A stretch of 64,000 nucleotides of DNA from UBA9732 sp963649615 (GCA_963649615.1 CAVJIN010000001.1:29975-93974), one strand, 5' to 3'. Positions 53,103 to 62,847 are shown, numbered from the stretch's first letter. Notes: a model not told the origin generated them from the letters alone. Program-made: numbers and translations.

Positions 53103-54221
53103 ATACTCTTCTTTTAAGAAATTGTATATAAAGTTCTCTGGAAGATCTCTATTTTGGGAAGATGCTGCAAGAGCGGAGGTCATTTCTTTAAGTTTAGAAG
53201 GGTTGTTTAACAAGGAAATTGCTTGTTCAACAATAAGTTTTGGATCTTTTTCTGAAATGGCACCTCCTAAGCCAGTGAAGAAGTTTGCATTGTCTGTTTC
53301 ATATCCACCAATGAAATCAAATAAGACCATTGGAAGATGAGAAGCGTATGCTTCTGTTGTAGTTAATCCACCAGGTTTTGTTAAAAGGAGATCTGCAGAA
53401 TGCATTAAAAGGGGCATTTGTTTTGTCAGTCCATATATATGGACATTCGGATTGTTTTGAAATGAAAAAGAAAGGTTTCTATAAAGTTCTTTATTAGAGC
53501 CACAGACAACAGATAAATAGTTATTATCTTTGAGATTTTTAATTAAAAGATGAGCAACTTTTAAAAGAGGCCCACTTCCCATGCTTCCTCCCATCATTAA
53601 AAGATGCTTACTTTCCTTTGGAATACCTAACGATTCTTTTGTCTTTTCCTTATCCAAGCTTTGAAAAAAGTCTTTGTTCACAGGAATTCCACTAGCAAAG
53701 ATTTTTTCTTTTGGAATTCCAAAGTCAACAAATTCTTCAATTAGTTTTTCATCAGGAATGAAATAGTAATCAATCTTTGTATCTTTTGCGTTTCCGCTAC
53801 AATCATAATCTGTTGCTATTTGGCAAGTTAATAATGGAAGTTTATATTTTTCTTGCATTGCTGTAACAATTAGAGCAGAAAAAACATGAGTACATATAAG
53901 GGTGTCATATCCGTTTGTTTTTATTAAGCTATATAACCTTGGAACTCCTAACGTTAAAAACTTGTAAAGAAAAGAAGTTTTATTAAATATATTATTCGCT
54001 TTCTTTTCTCTCCCTTTATAACCAACATTTATGATCCAGGGAGCATGTCTATATATAAAAATTTGACCAGAAGAGGTTGCTTTTGAGACTTCCTTAGAAA
54101 TAAGAGTCAAAACATCTTGTATATCACATTGTTCATCATGTGATATAAAAACATCTTGTATAGCTTTGGCACAGGAAGTATGGCCACCACCTATATTTGC
54201 ACTTAAAATCAAAGCTTTCAT
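53073..54221 (-). CDS. MGDG-synthase/MurG-like glycolipid glycosyltransferase
   Basis: A 382-residue GT28-type transferase. SANIGGGHTSCAKAIQ (7-22) is the MGDG_synth N-terminal motif, and MMGGSMGSGP and LTKPGGLTTTEA bind the nucleotide sugar. Relatives add glucose or galactose to diacylglycerol at the inner membrane. It is the last gene of a - strand operon with another glycosyltransferase. Confidence 0.85.
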   Translation of the reverse strand: MKALILSANIGGGHTSCAKAIQDVFISHDEQCDIQDVLTLISKEVSKATSSGQIFIYRHAPWIINVGYKGREKKANNIFNKTSFLYKFLTLGVPRLYSLIKTNGYDTLICTHVFSALIVTAMQEKYKLPLLTCQIATDYDCSGNAKDTKIDYYFIPDEKLIEEFVDFGIPKEKIFASGIPVNKDFFQSLDKEKTKESLGIPKESKHLLMMGGSMGSGPLLKVAHLLIKNLKDNNYLSVVCGSNKELYRNLSFSFQNNPNVHIYGLTKQMPLLMHSADLLLTKPGGLTTTEAYASHLPMVLFDFIGGYETDNANFFTGLGGAISEKDPKLIVEQAISLLNNPSKLKEMTSALAASSQNRDLPENFIYNFLKEEYSKRFIKQLL

Positions 54222-54251
54222 TATTTATTCCTACTGAGCATTTTTAAAAAA

Positions 54252-55421
54252 TTAGTAACTGTTTTTCTTATATTTATCAATAAGATTTTGGTATCGTCCA
54301 AGGATTGTGTCCATTAAAGTTCCATCCCAAGGAATTGGAATTGTGTTGTAGGCACATTCTCCTATCTTTTTTCTTTGTTCTTCAGGAAGTTTAAAAAAGC
54401 TTTCAATCTTGTTGCAAATAGCTTCATTGTCATCTTTTGCAACAAGGCCATTAATGCCATCTTGAACGACTTCTGCAGAGCAAGAACCTTCTGCAACAAG
54501 CCCTGGAGTATACTGAGCAGCCGCCTCTCTTAAAACCATAGGTGCATTGTCATATGTAGAAGGGAAGAGAAAAAGATCTGCAATATAGTAAATACAATCC
54601 AAAACTTCAAAATTCTGCAAATGTCCAGTCATAATAAGATTAGAGGTAATACCACATTTTTCTGCTAAATCTCTTACCCCTTGCTCGTCTGGACCTTGTC
54701 CGGCAAGAACTAGTTGAAAATCAGTGCCTTGTTTTTTTAGAAGTCCACAAGCTTCAATTACACGCTTAAGATTTTTCTTCCAGTTAATTTGACCAACAAA
54801 GAGAATTACTGGTTTATCACCATGAATACCAAACTGAGATCTTACTTGAGGAATTAAGTCAGCATGAAGGACTCTCTTATTTGTTCCATTTTGCATTACA
54901 ACAATATTCCCTTTATATCCATATTCTCTCAAGGTCTCGCCAGTTCCTTCAGATACTGCCCAAACTTCGTCGCACTGCTCGTAGAAGTTTGCGACCATCT
55001 TTGCGCCCATCTTTGCAACAGATTTCATCTTTGTTACTTCAAGAATATCGTCATAAAATTTTGTGTGAAAGGAGCCTATAACTGGAATTCCCTTTTGTTT
55101 TGCATAGTGAAGTCCAATATTGCCAGCAAAAGCAGGGCCATGAACATGGCAAATATCCAAATCTATTTGGCGCATCCTATATACAAAGTGAGGGTCTAAA
55201 TGTTTAAGTCCAATTCTCCAAGGAAGTTTTGAAGAGATTTTTACAGACAAAAAGTCCACTATCTCATAGGGATAGATTCCTCTATAACCAGTGTCGTACA
55301 TTGGTGCTATCACATAAACTTCATTTCCACGAGCTGACATGGTATCAGCGTAAGCCTTCATGACTCTTCCAACTCCATCAAAAACAGGGATGAAAGATTC
55401 TCCGAACTGTCCAATTATCAT
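54252..55421 (-). CDS. GT4-family glycosyltransferase
   Basis: About 389 residues with the GT-B fold: N-terminal acceptor part (GQFGESFIPVFDGVGRV, CHVHGPAFAG, VIGSFHTKFYDD) and donor-binding part (LFVGQINWKKN, FLFPSTYDNAPMVLREAAA). It resembles alpha-monoglucosyl/glucuronosyl-diacylglycerol synthases. The ATG at 55421 follows GGAG by seven bases; a longer frame would overlap the upstream gene. Likely forms the first step before the MGDG-like enzyme downstream (inference). Confidence 0.85.
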   Translation of the reverse strand: MIIGQFGESFIPVFDGVGRVMKAYADTMSARGNEVYVIAPMYDTGYRGIYPYEIVDFLSVKISSKLPWRIGLKHLDPHFVYRMRQIDLDICHVHGPAFAGNIGLHYAKQKGIPVIGSFHTKFYDDILEVTKMKSVAKMGAKMVANFYEQCDEVWAVSEGTGETLREYGYKGNIVVMQNGTNKRVLHADLIPQVRSQFGIHGDKPVILFVGQINWKKNLKRVIEACGLLKKQGTDFQLVLAGQGPDEQGVRDLAEKCGITSNLIMTGHLQNFEVLDCIYYIADLFLFPSTYDNAPMVLREAAAQYTPGLVAEGSCSAEVVQDGINGLVAKDDNEAICNKIESFFKLPEEQRKKIGECAYNTIPIPWDGTLMDTILGRYQNLIDKYKKNSY

Positions 55422-55434
55422 AGTGTTCTCCAAG

Positions 55435-56190
55435 CTACAATCTAATTGCATTTCTTGCTGAGAAGATAGAATTTGCTGTGTAACCAATGGTCAGCAAGAT
55501 TGAGCCAACTAGGTCTGCATAAGATATACTGAAAAAGAAAATTGCAAAAGTTCCCCCAGTAATTAGTATTGATGAGAGATTTTTGAACGTTCCTATTCCT
55601 GGTGGTTCAGTAAACATTAAAATTAAAAAAGCTACAAATGCTGTTGCACAAAGAATTATGAAAATCCAATAGGTTGGGGTGGATAAAAAAAGGTCTTCAA
55701 AAGAAAGAGAGACGGGCAATAAAAGACTAATAATTATTGCTGTAGCAATATCTAATCCTTTTAACAGGGTTACGGCATTGTACTCGTTGTTTTGATAATA
55801 AAGAGCAAAACTGATGAGAGCGAGCAACATTAGAATGACGGAAAAAAGTAATATTCTGCTTAAAATTAAAGGGGAAATGAAACAAATACCAGTTATTTGT
55901 TCATAGTTATAAAAGACTCTAAATTCAATAAGGGCGGCAGAAAAAAGAAATAGGTCTGCAAAAGCACTCCCGGGAGATTCCCCATAGAACCATGTCTTAC
56001 AATAGATAAGAGAATAAACTAAGAGAGAAAGAGTCCTTGCTAAAGATTGGATAAAAGGAAGGAAATCTGTAAAGGTTGTGTTGCTAGTATAGTAGAGCGT
56101 CATTATGCCGTTTATTGCAGTTGTAAGGCACAAAACAAGAATAGACAGCAGAAGAATGAGCAGAACTAAAATTAAAGTCTTGTTTCTCAT
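55435..56190 (-). CDS. Polytopic membrane protein, unknown
   Basis: A 251-residue protein with about seven hydrophobic helices, short polar loops and no recognised motif. It starts one base after the symporter gene and ends 13 bases before the GT4 gene, so it belongs to the same operon. A role in lipid or sugar handling is only suggested by position. Confidence 0.7.
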   Translation of the reverse strand: MRNKTLILVLLILLLSILVLCLTTAINGIMTLYYTSNTTFTDFLPFIQSLARTLSLLVYSLIYCKTWFYGESPGSAFADLFLFSAALIEFRVFYNYEQITGICFISPLILSRILLFSVILMLLALISFALYYQNNEYNAVTLLKGLDIATAIIISLLLPVSLSFEDLFLSTPTYWIFIILCATAFVAFLILMFTEPPGIGTFKNLSSILITGGTFAIFFFSISYADLVGSILLTIGYTANSIFSARNAIRL

Positions 56191-56191
56191 T

Positions 56192-57457
56192 TTAGACTAT
56201 ATCTTTCTCTCTGATATTACAGTCTGCATTAAGATAAACTGCAGTGAAGCTTGTTCCAAGTCCAGCTAAGAGAGTGTCAAACAGCAGGGCAATTCCATTC
56301 ATCATTGGAAGAACTCCCAAAATAGAGACAGCCATAATAGAGAGATTGGAATTAATTAGACTCATTGCCATAGCGGAGCAGAAGAGAACTTCGTATCCTG
56401 CATGCAGACAACTGACATAACTTACTAAAGTACATGCAAGGGCAATAGTGATTAGTTCTGTAGTGGTGGGCATTCTCCCACTAACAGCTAAAACAAGGGA
56501 ACAAGAACAAAGAGTTCCAATCATTGCACTTCCTCCCTTTGTTATAACACTATGAAGAGGAAGAGCAGTTGCAACTACGCGTTTCTGGATTCCAAGATTA
56601 ATGCGACAATCTGTGTAAAGGGCAGGCATGCTAAACATGTAGTTTACAGAGAAGAAAGCCGCTGTAGAGGCAGAAAGAAGACGTCTAATTTGTTTGTATG
56701 GATTTCTCTTAAATCCTGTTGCAATGGCGTAAATCAGAGGAATGATGACTAAAAGTGTACCAAAACCAACAATACAGAACATTACAACCCAACGCCAAGA
56801 GTGGAAGATGGTTCTATCAGCCCAAAGAGTTTCATACCACATCCCAGAGATGAAGAATACAGCAATCCACATAAGCTGGGAAATTTTCTTTACCAATCTA
56901 AACATTACTTCGCTTAGGGAATTGAGAACTATATACGCAGGACGAATTACTTCTGTTGTTGGCCTTAATGCATATCCCAAAACCAAAGCCACAAAAATGA
57001 CCGGAATTAAGCAGTCCGATGTTTTTATTAAATTTAAGAATAGATTTATGGAAAGAGGATTTGCGGAATTTAATTTACTGACAGTTGATTGAGACAAGGT
57101 TGTAATTAATTGTGTAGCGTTTTCTGTTGTGGTTGCAGAAGTTGACGTTGATGGAAACGCAATAGGGAATACTTTAAAGAGTAGTGCAGCAGAGATTGAA
57201 AGAAGAACTGTTGTTAAAAGACTCCAACAGATTGTAGAGATCCAAACAAAACCATTGGCCCCTTTTTCCCTCTTTAAAGAAGCTGTTCCAGCGGTCATGG
57301 AAACAAGAACAAGGGGGAAAACCATAAAGATTCCCAGCCTAAGTGTTAAAGTAGCCATAAAGTTCATTGTCTCATAAAAGAATGAACTTTCTTTAAAATT
57401 AACCTGAAAAGCAAGCCCCATAGCTGCGGCTGCAAGATACGTCAACCAAGTCTTCAT
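56192..57457 (-). CDS. Dicarboxylate/amino acid:cation symporter (DAACS)
   Basis: A 421-residue membrane carrier of the SDF/GltP family: about eight helices, the serine-rich hairpin loop LLSASTAAFFSVNYMFSMP and the PLHSVITKGGSAMIGT region match the substrate-binding part. A Ser/Thr-rich periplasmic loop lies near residues 100-130. It would import glutamate, aspartate or dicarboxylates with H+ or Na+. TAGACA-18-TATAAT lies eight bases before the ATG, with no ribosome binding site. Confidence 0.85.
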   Translation of the reverse strand: MKTWLTYLAAAAMGLAFQVNFKESSFFYETMNFMATLTLRLGIFMVFPLVLVSMTAGTASLKREKGANGFVWISTICWSLLTTVLLSISAALLFKVFPIAFPSTSTSATTTENATQLITTLSQSTVSKLNSANPLSINLFLNLIKTSDCLIPVIFVALVLGYALRPTTEVIRPAYIVLNSLSEVMFRLVKKISQLMWIAVFFISGMWYETLWADRTIFHSWRWVVMFCIVGFGTLLVIIPLIYAIATGFKRNPYKQIRRLLSASTAAFFSVNYMFSMPALYTDCRINLGIQKRVVATALPLHSVITKGGSAMIGTLCSCSLVLAVSGRMPTTTELITIALACTLVSYVSCLHAGYEVLFCSAMAMSLINSNLSIMAVSILGVLPMMNGIALLFDTLLAGLGTSFTAVYLNADCNIREKDIV

Positions 57458-57465
57458 AGATAATG

Positions 57466-57495
57466 ATTATACTTGCAAGTGAGTACAGATGTCTA
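57466..57495 (-). promoter_or_regulatory. Promoter of the symporter-glycosyltransferase operon
   Basis: On the - strand TAGACA (57490-57495), an 18-bp spacer and TATAAT (57466-57471); eight bases remain to the ATG, so the leader is at most one or two bases. Confidence 0.6.
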
Positions 57496-57514
57496 GACAC
57501 GGATCTTTAGGTTT

Positions 57515-60500
57515 TTATAGGTCAACTAGAGGGTCTTCTATGAGGTTTTTTAGTTTGTAATTTGCCTTAGAACTGCGGCTTAGCCAATTGTCTAATTCTT
57601 TTTCTGCGCTCTTTATACAGTCTTCTGTGATTTGTCCTTCTTTTATGTTCTTGTCATCAAGAGTTTTAGAAAGAACGTTAAGATATAGACACTCTTGGAA
57701 AGCTTCACCTCTATACCAACAGACCCCCTGATATTCATTGCAACCAATGAGTGTTTGGAAAGTCTTGTTTTGAAGCAATTCCTTTATGTCTTTTGGTTCT
57801 GTAGAAGTTAATAGCGCACACCTTAGTGCTATGGTTGGTTGAACATCAAAAAGTCTATCAAAATGAAGAGTCCTTGCAACATTAAACATTTCGTCGAGGG
57901 AAGAAGTATTAGAATGAAGGAAAGGCATTTCTAGGAAGGCAGCAGAAACTACTATTGCAAGACTGTCTTCTAAAATTATATTGGCATTTTGGAAAGGCTT
58001 TGTTTTTCCTATTACTTCAATGTCGTTAATCATTCCAAGGATTTTTTGAGCTTTAATTGTTTTTGGATGAAGTCCTAATTTTTCAAAAAGTCCATTAAGT
58101 TCTTCCATGTAGGTGTAGCAAGTTCCTAGGGTTTGCATTATTCCTTTTTTATTTACATTTGAAGAAGAACCATTTAAAAGAGTTTTTAAATCTTTAACGA
58201 ACTTTTGATTTTTTATTGGTTCAACAGCTTCAAAGAAGGGTTCAAGATAGAGTATTTTCATTTCATAATCTAAATCAGCAACCCCTCTGTTTCCAAGTTT
58301 CTCATAAAGCCTCTGATAAATACCATCAATATCCTCAATTTCGTATATATTGGTAAAAACTTTAGTTTGATATCCATTTAAGGACACTGTTAGTCCTTCT
58401 TCGTAAAGTTTTACAGAAGGCATTAAATGGTAAAGACCTTCATTAAAATCTTTGTAAATTGCGTAGCGTCTAACCCCTCTTGAAAGGCGTAAACTCTTGG
58501 CTATTGAAACAGTTTCCATTTTTCGCTCTTCTCCGTTTCTAACTAATTTTGGAGAAGATTCTGTGATGGTTCCTTCAATATGTTCATATTGGTTATTATA
58601 AAGAACAAGAGCCATTTGTTGGTCGTTTCCATTAGTGTACGCAAAAACAGATTCCGCAATACTTCCGTCATTTGTTTTCACATCAAAAATTTGGAAATAT
58701 TTGGATTCCGAGAACAATGTTCTCATTTTTAAGAGAGGAAATATTCTTCTTTTGTGTTCTTCAATGAGTCTTTCATTTGGTTTTTCGTTCCAATAAGCTC
58801 TCTGATATTCCATACCATATTTTTCTCTAAATCCCTCAATTTGACCATGTCCAAACATTGGAAGTCCTGGCATTGTAGCTAAAAGAGTGCAGGCCCCAAA
58901 GTATTTATCTGAATCTCCAAATTGAGCAATGGCGGTGTCTTCATCTGGGTTGTTCATGAAATTTACATAACGTTTGAGAATTTCAGGGTCAAACGCAATA
59001 GTTGCTTTAATCATGTCCCTATATTTCTCATTATCTTGATTTTTAATCATGTGCATGAAAGCACTATTGTAAACTCTATGCATTCCAAGCGTTCTAACAA
59101 AGTAACTTTCCATCATCCAAAAAGCTTCTGCTATAAGAAGAGTATCTGGTAACTCTTGAGAAATTCTATCTACTACTTCCCTCCAAAATTCATTAGGAAT
59201 TCTTCTATTAAACTCTTCGTCAGACATTTCATAAGGAATTCTTCCAGCAACATCTCCTCCTGTTCCAGGTTTAGGATACCAAAGTCTTTGAATATGACGT
59301 TTTGCTAAAGTCATTGCAGCATCAAATCTGATGATGTGAAAGTTTTTTGCAACTTCAAGGATTTGTTGAATGACAGCCTCTCTTGTGGTTGGATTAAGAA
59401 AATCTAGCTGTGCAGTGTCATTCCAAGGCATTGTTGTTCCATCATTACCATGAAAAATATAGGAAACTTGACCAGTTGTATTGTCTATTCTACGGAAGGT
59501 AACAGCAGCGTCCGTTCTGTTGTAATAGTGGTCTTCAATTCTAATATCAACTTTTGGATCTTCAGATAAATTTGGTCCATTAAATGTATAAGATGGAAAT
59601 GGAGGATAGGGTTGCTGCATGAAATAATCGCTATGATTCATCATCCAATCACTGTCTATTCCTGTATGGTTTGGAACCATGTCGCTGGCAAGTCTAATAC
59701 CTCTATCCCAGCTTCTTGTTTTTAGGTCTTCTAAGGCTTGCCAACCGCCTAGCCTAGAAGATATTTCATATCCTTTAAGAGAGTAAGCTGAGGCTTCTGC
59801 ATCAGAATTTCCACATAAAATTTTTATCTTCTTTGACGCAGGGCTTCTTTCCCAAAGGCCTATTAACCAAAGGGCATTAAAGCCCCTATCTTTTAATTCG
59901 TCTAACTCTTCGTCTGGGATTTGGTCTAACCTAGAGATGTCCTTATTGTATTTCTTTGAGAGTTGGTCTAACCAAACTAAGGTGCTTTTTGCCATCATAA
60001 CGACATTTGGCATCCAGTTTTTGTCTGGAGTGAACATTTCATAGTCGTTGTCTTCTGTTTTAAAGTTAGGTACTTCAATAGGCCCAGGACCACCGCCAGC
60101 AAAGTGTGGTTTTGTTTCTTCTCTAAGATAATCTTTTGCCTTAGTCAAAAGGGCAATAAGATCAGCAGGTAATAAAAGATCCCAATGCTCCGATATATAT
60201 TCCAACTGTTTAAGTAAGGAATCTGGGAAAAGTCTTGCAGGCATTGTAAGAAAGGAAAATAAATCATCTGCATTTTCAGTGTTTTCTACAAAACTTGTTC
60301 CTTTTAAATAGCTGCCCATCATTGCAATTAAGGCCTTTGTTCCTTGTGGAAATTCAATATTACTCTGACTGAGCATGTCTCCTGTCGCGTTTAAGATAGC
60401 TGGGTTTGCTTCTAAAACTTGGTGCACAAAGAAGGCTCTAGCCATTTCCTCAACAGAATCAAATCTGTCTTCACAAAGTCTAGAAGGAAACATATTGTTA

Positions 60501-60805
60501 TAAAAACTTAAAACTTCTTTACATGCATTGTTCTTTTCCGCCAAAACTCTAATTCTTGAGAAAGGGTCAGAATCCGTACCTCTAAGGTAGGCAGAAATGA
60601 CTGTCTGATAAACAAGGTGAAGAACCGCGCAAATATGTACACTTGCAGCAGAAAGAGGGCGTCCATGCCTTTCATTATAGGCAAAAGTTACATCTTGAGC
60701 CTGTCTATACATTTCGTTAATTTTGTTTGTGGTTTCAAACAAAGGGGCCTCATAGGACATCTCTAATCTGCTGGCTTTTGAAATTCTGAAGTCTCTGTTT
60801 TTCAT
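57515..60805 (-). CDS. Very large GH13-type alpha-amylase family protein
   Basis: A 1096-residue protein without signal peptide. A central GH13 barrel (about 290-690) shows DMVPNHTG, the nucleophile region HIIRFDAAM and LLIAEAFW with the acid/base glutamate; the third aspartate may be in NPDEDTA, where the usual NHD is not conserved. About 280 residues of helical sequence precede the barrel and about 330 follow a beta domain; I recognise neither. It may act on glycogen or another alpha-glucan in the cytoplasm. Its ATG overlaps the pth stop (TAATG). Confidence 0.82.
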   Translation of the reverse strand: MKNRDFRISKASRLEMSYEAPLFETTNKINEMYRQAQDVTFAYNERHGRPLSAASVHICAVLHLVYQTVISAYLRGTDSDPFSRIRVLAEKNNACKEVLSFYNNMFPSRLCEDRFDSVEEMARAFFVHQVLEANPAILNATGDMLSQSNIEFPQGTKALIAMMGSYLKGTSFVENTENADDLFSFLTMPARLFPDSLLKQLEYISEHWDLLLPADLIALLTKAKDYLREETKPHFAGGGPGPIEVPNFKTEDNDYEMFTPDKNWMPNVVMMAKSTLVWLDQLSKKYNKDISRLDQIPDEELDELKDRGFNALWLIGLWERSPASKKIKILCGNSDAEASAYSLKGYEISSRLGGWQALEDLKTRSWDRGIRLASDMVPNHTGIDSDWMMNHSDYFMQQPYPPFPSYTFNGPNLSEDPKVDIRIEDHYYNRTDAAVTFRRIDNTTGQVSYIFHGNDGTTMPWNDTAQLDFLNPTTREAVIQQILEVAKNFHIIRFDAAMTLAKRHIQRLWYPKPGTGGDVAGRIPYEMSDEEFNRRIPNEFWREVVDRISQELPDTLLIAEAFWMMESYFVRTLGMHRVYNSAFMHMIKNQDNEKYRDMIKATIAFDPEILKRYVNFMNNPDEDTAIAQFGDSDKYFGACTLLATMPGLPMFGHGQIEGFREKYGMEYQRAYWNEKPNERLIEEHKRRIFPLLKMRTLFSESKYFQIFDVKTNDGSIAESVFAYTNGNDQQMALVLYNNQYEHIEGTITESSPKLVRNGEERKMETVSIAKSLRLSRGVRRYAIYKDFNEGLYHLMPSVKLYEEGLTVSLNGYQTKVFTNIYEIEDIDGIYQRLYEKLGNRGVADLDYEMKILYLEPFFEAVEPIKNQKFVKDLKTLLNGSSSNVNKKGIMQTLGTCYTYMEELNGLFEKLGLHPKTIKAQKILGMINDIEVIGKTKPFQNANIILEDSLAIVVSAAFLEMPFLHSNTSSLDEMFNVARTLHFDRLFDVQPTIALRCALLTSTEPKDIKELLQNKTFQTLIGCNEYQGVCWYRGEAFQECLYLNVLSKTLDDKNIKEGQITEDCIKSAEKELDNWLSRSSKANYKLKNLIEDPLVDL

Positions 60806-61335
60806 TATTTAATTCCTTGTTCGACAAACTGGTTTATACATTCTACTGCGTTTTCCAGTGTTTTTGAAAATGAATTTTCTTCTGAAGGAGAAAATCTTCC
60901 TAAAACAAAATCTGCAACCTGTATAGGCTCAGGTGGTCTTCCAATCCCAAGTCTAAGTCTGCAGAATTTTTCTGTTCCTAAATGAGTCTTAATTGATTTA
61001 AGCCCATTATGCCCTCCAAGACCTCCTCCTTGTTGCAATTTCACAATGCCAAAGTTAAGTTCAATATCGTCGTGTACAATAAGTATAGAGGAACTGTCAA
61101 TTCCATAGAATTTTGAGGCTTCTTGTACTGCAATACCGCTTTCATTCATATATGTTTGTGGCTTAAGGAGAATTAGATTGCCTTCTTTAAGGTATAGTGA
61201 ATGGAACTTAGTCAACCAATTGTGACTTGCGATGTTTTTGGCTACATAGTTGTCGCATACCATCCAGCCTGCGTTGTGCCGAGTCTGCTTGTAGTGCACT
61301 CCCGGATTTCCTAGAAAGACAATCAATTTAGGCAT
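60805..61335 (-). CDS. pth: Peptidyl-tRNA hydrolase
   Basis: A 176-residue enzyme freeing tRNA from stalled peptidyl-tRNA. N10 and H20 (FLGNPG...QTRHNAGW), HDDIEL and GGGLGGHNGLKSI are conserved. The ATG at 61335 fits the family start; an upstream frame to 61449 has no homology. There is no ribosome binding site, and TATAGT ends six bases before the ATG. Confidence 0.94.
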   Translation of the reverse strand: MPKLIVFLGNPGVHYKQTRHNAGWMVCDNYVAKNIASHNWLTKFHSLYLKEGNLILLKPQTYMNESGIAVQEASKFYGIDSSSILIVHDDIELNFGIVKLQQGGGLGGHNGLKSIKTHLGTEKFCRLRLGIGRPPEPIQVADFVLGRFSPSEENSFSKTLENAVECINQFVEQGIK

Positions 61336-61341
61336 ACATAA

Positions 61342-61370
61342 ACTATAAACCCAACTTAACGCAGAAGCAA
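61342..61370 (-). promoter_or_regulatory. pth promoter, leaderless layout
   Basis: On the - strand TTGCTT (61365-61370), a 17-bp spacer and TATAGT (61342-61347), with TTATGT before the ATG. The -35 box and spacing match those of nagA. Confidence 0.7.
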
Positions 61371-61442
61371 GTTGACAATATGTAAGGAAGACAAAATAAT
61401 CGGGATAAAGAGGTTTGCGAAAACTAGAAAAAAGGGGGAAGT

Positions 61443-61994
61443 ATGGCACTAGCTAGACCGTTTGAGAAGTGTGCACTGGTCATGGGAGTTCTTTCCACGG
61501 CAGAGGAAAAACGTGAACAGCTTTTTGCCCAGTTAGAGGCTAAATTTGGCAAGATTGCAATTGCAAGTCCTGTTATGGCCTTTCCTTACACCAATTATTA
61601 TGATGGGGAGATGGGTGGTCATCCTGTCCGATATCTTCTTCTTTTTGAGACCTTAATTGACCCCTCTACGCTGGCTTCTATCAAGACATGGACAAACGCA
61701 CTTGAGCTAGAATACGCCAACCCAGAGGCAGAGGCACAGGGGAGAAAGATTAATCTTGACCCTGGAATTCTCTCCCTTTCTAGCTTTATTCTTGCCACCT
61801 GTAAAGACCGCTCGCACCGTATTCCTCTGCAAGATGGCATTTATGCGGAGACTACGCTCATCTTTCAAGATAAAGACTTTCAGCGTCTACCTTGGTCTTA
61901 TGCCGATTACAGTAGCGAGGATATTAAGGCTATCCTCCGCTTTTTTCGAGATTTCTATAGAAAATTATTAAAACAGGCCCAAAAACCTAAATGA
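61443..61994 (+). CDS. DUF4416 family protein
   Basis: A 183-residue soluble protein matching DUF4416 (FPYTNYYDGEMGG, KINLDPGILSLSSFILATCK, IPLQDGIYAETTLIF, LPWSYADY). The family is common in spirochaetes and some deltaproteobacteria and has no known function. GGGGGAAG lies just before the ATG. It is divergent from pth. Confidence 0.88.
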   Translation: MALARPFEKCALVMGVLSTAEEKREQLFAQLEAKFGKIAIASPVMAFPYTNYYDGEMGGHPVRYLLLFETLIDPSTLASIKTWTNALELEYANPEAEAQGRKINLDPGILSLSSFILATCKDRSHRIPLQDGIYAETTLIFQDKDFQRLPWSYADYSSEDIKAILRFFRDFYRKLLKQAQKPK

Positions 61995-62022
61995 AAAGTA
62001 AAATTATTTTGTATTCATTTAT

Positions 62023-62754
62023 ATGAGACAAAATATTTGGATTTTATTGTTTTTAATTTGTGTTCTGTTTGCTCTTTCCTCTTGTTCTGACATCAAGCCA
62101 AAAAGAACTGTAGCAATTCAAATTCCTCAACATCCGTGGGAGGATGATGATACAAAACTTTGGTATTCTCTTAAATGGACAACAGGAAGTGAAATCAATG
62201 TTTTATATATTTCAAAAGAGCAAAGAGAAGTCTCAATTACAATTCCTTCTGGAGAAAGTGTTTTTGTATGTGCTTTTCCTTTGGGAAATATGAGGCCCTT
62301 TGGCTCAATAATTACACCTTTTGATAATTCTTCTGTTTTTGTTCTTAATCAAAATGATGGAGTTTTTGCTCAGCTTTTTATGGATTCTGACAGGGCTGCA
62401 GTTGCAGGAATAAACTATCCACTTTTAAAATCTTATGCATATGAAGTTTCCTTTGATTTTAGAAATTTGAATAGGATTAAGATTTTAAAGGACTCTTTAA
62501 ATGGAAATTTAGGAAAATCTTCTCTTGTTGCTGTTGAAATACACAATGTCCTATCTTTTGCAATACCTAATGGTTTTTGGATAAGTGAATCGGTTTTAGG
62601 GCATAATATTCTTACAACAGACGGGACTTCAGGTGCTTTGCATTTATCTGAAGGTGTGCATAGATACTACAACAGGACATTGGAAAGAGAGTTAATTATT
62701 GTTGTAGATTCAGACGGCAAGACTTTTCATTATTTAAAACTTGGGCTTGTTTAG
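62023..62754 (+). CDS. Lipoprotein, unknown function
   Basis: A 243-residue protein with a type II signal peptide: MRQNIWILLFLI... and lipobox LSSC at about residues 18-21, processed by Lgt (encoded at 47-48 kb) and signal peptidase II. The mature part looks beta-rich and has no motif I know. It has no clear ribosome binding site. Confidence 0.75.
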   Translation: MRQNIWILLFLICVLFALSSCSDIKPKRTVAIQIPQHPWEDDDTKLWYSLKWTTGSEINVLYISKEQREVSITIPSGESVFVCAFPLGNMRPFGSIITPFDNSSVFVLNQNDGVFAQLFMDSDRAAVAGINYPLLKSYAYEVSFDFRNLNRIKILKDSLNGNLGKSSLVAVEIHNVLSFAIPNGFWISESVLGHNILTTDGTSGALHLSEGVHRYYNRTLERELIIVVDSDGKTFHYLKLGLV

Positions 62755-62847
62755 TTGGTTGGTTTAGTGGGCATATCAATTTTTTGTATTACGGTTATCA
62801 ATAAATGGTATTTCACATTTTTTGCTTGAATAGGTAACGTAAAGGCA

